64,000 nucleotides of DNA from Pseudomonas sp. MM211. GTDB lineage: Bacteria; Pseudomonadota; Gammaproteobacteria; Pseudomonadales; Pseudomonadaceae. The stretch lies in assembly GCF_020386635.1 (NCBI RefSeq), contig NZ_CP081942.1:1984001-2048000 (forward strand), given 5' to 3'. This document shows, piece by piece, positions 61,739 to 64,000 of the stretch. Under the pieces are notes generated by a model. The model saw nothing but the letters and a program-made list of their open reading frames with translations, did no database searches and was not told where the DNA came from. Within the stretch, counting starts at the first letter, position 1. Each line of letters starts with the position of its first letter. The position numbers were made by a program, and so were the translations under genes.

Positions 61739-64000
61739 TCACTCCTCAAGGTGGTTGGGCCGCCAGGTTTTCAGCAGCAGGGCATTGCTCACCACGCTAA
61801 CGCTCGACAGCGCCATGGCTGCGCCGGCGAGCATCGGGTCGAGCAGCCCGAAGGCGGCCAGGGGAATGCCCACCAGGTTGTAGATGAACGCCCAGAACAG
61901 ATTCTGGCGGATCTTCGCGTAGGTGCGCCGGGCGATATCCAGGGCGGCGGGTACCAGCCGCGGATCGCCGCGCATCAGGGTGATGCCGGCCGCCTGCATC
62001 GCCACGTCGGTGCCGCCGCCCATGGCGATACCGACATCCGCTGCAGCCAGGGCAGGGGCGTCGTTGATGCCGTCACCGACCATGGCCACGACACCCTTGG
62101 CTTTCAGTTCGCTGACGATCCGCGCCTTGTCCGCAGGCAGAACCTGCGCGTGAACCGAGTCGATACCCAATTGCCTGGCGACAGCGTGTGCACTGCCCTG
62201 ATTGTCGCCGCTGATCAGGTGGCTGACGATATGGCGGTCAGCCAGCGTGGCGACCGCTTCACGGGCGCCGTCTTTCAAGGTGTCGCCAAAGGCGAACAGA
62301 GCCAGCACCCGCGCCGGGGAGCCCGTCTCGATCAGCCATGACAAGGTACGCCCCTCGGCTTCCCAGGCCTGGGCCGCCGAGGCCAGTTCGTTCGGCTCGC
62401 TGGCGCCGCTTTCCAGCAGCAGGCGACGATTGCCCAGTTGCAGTGACCGGCCCTCCACCTGACCGGCAATGCCGCGGCCGGCCAACGCCTGGCTGGAGTT
62501 GACCGGCGCAAGCGTCAACGCTGCCTCCTGACAAGCCTGCAACACCGCCCTGGCCAGTGGATGCTCGCTGCCTTGCTGTAGCGCACCGGCCAGGCGTAGT
62601 GCCTGGTCGGCATCGATGTCGACGGTTTGCAGGTGGGCGATACGCGGTGCGCCGGAGGTCAGGGTGCCGGTCTTGTCGAATGCCACCACCGTGACGCAAT
62701 GGGCGATCTCCAGGGCTTCGGCATCCTTGATCAGGATGCCGTGGCGGGCCGCTACGCCGGTGCCGGCCATGATTGCCGTTGGCGTTGCCAGACCCAGGGC
62801 GCAGGGGCAGGCGATCACCAGAACGGCCACGGCATTGAGCAGCGCGCTTTCCAGGCCCGCCCCCAGGCTCAGCCAGACGATCAAGGTCAGCAGCGCGATC
62901 AGCAGCACCACCGGTACGAATACCTGGCTGACCCTGTCCACCAGCTTCTGGATCGGTGCCTTGGCGGCCTGCGCGTCCTCGACCAGGCGGATGATCCGCG
63001 ACAGCACGGTTTCTGCACCCAGGGCGGTGGTCTCGATCAGTAGACGACCCTCGCTATTGATCGCCCCGGCTGTTACCGAATCGCCCGGCGCCTTGGCTTG
63101 CGGCAGGCTTTCACCGCTGATCAGTGCTTCGTCGGCGTGGCTGTCGCCCTCCAGCACCGTGCCGTCGACTGGAAAGCGCTCGCCCGGTCTGACCAGCACC
63201 TGATCGCCCAGGCTCAGCGCACTGACGGCCACGCGTTGCTCGATGCCGCCCTGCAGGCGTGTGGCTTCATCGGGGCGCAACGCCTGCAGGGTACGGATTG
63301 CGCTGGTGGTCTGGCGCTTGGCACGGCTTTCCAGGTATTTGCCGAGCAGGATCAGGGCAATGATCACCGCCGAGGCTTCGAAATACAGGTGTGGCGTGTG
63401 CCCCGCAGGAGTGATCGCCCACTGATAGAGGCTCAGGCCGTAGCCGGCGCTGGTGCCCAGGGCGACCAGCTGATCCATATTGCCGGAGCCGCTGCGCAGG
63501 GCGTTCCAGGCGGCTCGGTAAAAGCGCGCACCGAGGACGAACTGCACCGGTGTAGCGAGTAGGAATTGTGCCCAGGCCGGCAGCATCAGGTGCACGCCGA
63601 AGGGGGCCAGCAGCATCGGTAATACCAGCGGCGCGGCGAGCAGCAAGGCCAGTGCCAGTCGCCAGCGCTCGGCCTGCAAGCGGCGGTCGTTGGCGTCGCC
63701 ATTCGCCTGCGGCGCATCCACTGTGCTGGCCAAATAGCCGACGGCCGACACCGCCGCCAGCAGCGCCTGGGTATCGACACCCGTGACCACCTGCACGCGG
63801 GCTTGCTCGGTGGCCAGGTTGACGCTGACCGCCAGTACGCCGGGCTGCCTGCTCAGCGCGCGCTCGACGCGACCCGCGCAACTGGCGCAGGTCATGCCGG
63901 AAATGGCCAGATCCAGGCTTTCACTGGGTACCTCGTAGCCAGCTTTCTGTACGGCCGTCACCAATGCCGGTAGTTGCTCGGCAGGTGCCGCCACACGCGC
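61739..64000 (-). CDS. copA: Copper-exporting P-type ATPase CopA (5' end outside window)
   Basis: 753 residues are seen; the N-terminus lies past the right edge. A heavy-metal-binding domain with [15 protein letters not shown] is followed by membrane helices with the copper-site motif [13 protein letters not shown], phosphorylation motif DKTGTLTSG, the HP motif ([10 protein letters not shown]) and the hinge [18 protein letters not shown]. The first visible residues look like the end of another metal-binding domain, so at least two are expected. It exports Cu(I) from the cytoplasm and is followed by cueR. Confidence 0.95.
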   Translation of the reverse strand, partial: ARVAAPAEQLPALVTAVQKAGYEVPSESLDLAISGMTCASCAGRVERALSRQPGVLAVSVNLATEQARVQVVTGVDTQALLAAVSAVGYLASTVDAPQANGDANDRRLQAERWRLALALLLAAPLVLPMLLAPFGVHLMLPAWAQFLLATPVQFVLGARFYRAAWNALRSGSGNMDQLVALGTSAGYGLSLYQWAITPAGHTPHLYFEASAVIIALILLGKYLESRAKRQTTSAIRTLQALRPDEATRLQGGIEQRVAVSALSLGDQVLVRPGERFPVDGTVLEGDSHADEALISGESLPQAKAPGDSVTAGAINSEGRLLIETTALGAETVLSRIIRLVEDAQAAKAPIQKLVDRVSQVFVPVVLLIALLTLIVWLSLGAGLESALLNAVAVLVIACPCALGLATPTAIMAGTGVAARHGILIKDAEALEIAHCVTVVAFDKTGTLTSGAPRIAHLQTVDIDADQALRLAGALQQGSEHPLARAVLQACQEAALTLAPVNSSQALAGRGIAGQVEGRSLQLGNRRLLLESGASEPNELASAAQAWEAEGRTLSWLIETGSPARVLALFAFGDTLKDGAREAVATLADRHIVSHLISGDNQGSAHAVARQLGIDSVHAQVLPADKARIVSELKAKGVVAMVGDGINDAPALAAADVGIAMGGGTDVAMQAAGITLMRGDPRLVPAALDIARRTYAKIRQNLFWAFIYNLVGIPLAAFGLLDPMLAGAAMALSSVSVVSNALLLKTWRPNHLEE

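Noticed and set aside
1..64000. CRISPR arrays, insertion sequences, rRNA or tRNA genes
   Set aside because: I saw no regularly spaced repeats, no transposase-like frames, and no tRNA apart from the tRNA-like part of tmRNA.

Overview
The window is about 64 kb of GC-rich chromosomal DNA from a gammaproteobacterium, almost certainly a Pseudomonas. Pointers are the OprD- and OprB-type porins, a one-piece ssrA gene, copA-cueR, hrpB, rhlE, a six-gene Csu-type pilus operon, and repeated Pseudomonas-style REP palindromes placed just after stop codons. Coding density is high. I saw no insertion sequence, prophage, tRNA or CRISPR array. The genes at both window edges are cut.

Layout. 1-2807 (minus): three-subunit membrane FAD dehydrogenase of the gluconate/sugar dehydrogenase type (cytochrome c cut by the window, GMC flavoprotein, Tat-exported small subunit). 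3384-5119: MFS exporter and OsmC-like protein. 5136-12050: a signalling block of a four-PAS hybrid histidine kinase divergent from a double-domain KaiC-like ATPase, which overlaps a second hybrid kinase. 12310-26547: a large locus around a Nac-like LysR regulator. On its left are an aminotransferase, an MFS transporter and an OprD porin (minus). On its right are a biotin carrier, biotin carboxylase, PxpB, PxpC, a second carrier-like protein that has lost its biotin lysine, and PxpA. An SDR and a polar amino acid ABC transporter follow. 26817-27563: an orphan periplasmic binding protein. 27883-33048: SDR, OprB porin, MFS transporter and a dihydroxyacetophenone-dioxygenase-like cupin, divergent from an AraC regulator. 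33479-33870: tmRNA. 33975-43297: housekeeping and mixed genes (CDF exporter, lipoprotein, hrpB, gudD with its LacI regulator, YciC-like protein, NYN protein, DEDDh exonuclease). 43379-47297: ECF sigma factor, FecR and TonB siderophore receptor. 47447-54603: rhlE, Nudix, GNAT, nucleotidyltransferase-like, VOC, HI0933-type flavoprotein, HDAC-like hydrolase, GNAT, tesB. 54915-60687: csu pilus operon whose usher gene carries a one-base frameshift. 60731-64000: HAD phosphatase, cueR, copA (cut).

The most interesting system is the LysR/Pxp locus. Four 15-bp boxes of the form ATA(A/G/C)G-N5-CTTAT (ATA-N9-TAT, the pattern known for Nac) lie at this locus. Three of them have the hexamer CGTCTT starting exactly 24 bp from the box centre, pointing into the aminotransferase, carrier/Pxp and SDR/ABC transcription units. 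The likely reading is one regulon that takes up a nitrogen compound through the porin and ABC transporter and opens a 5-oxoproline-like lactam with a biotin- and ATP-dependent Pxp complex. The substrate is inferred, not shown.
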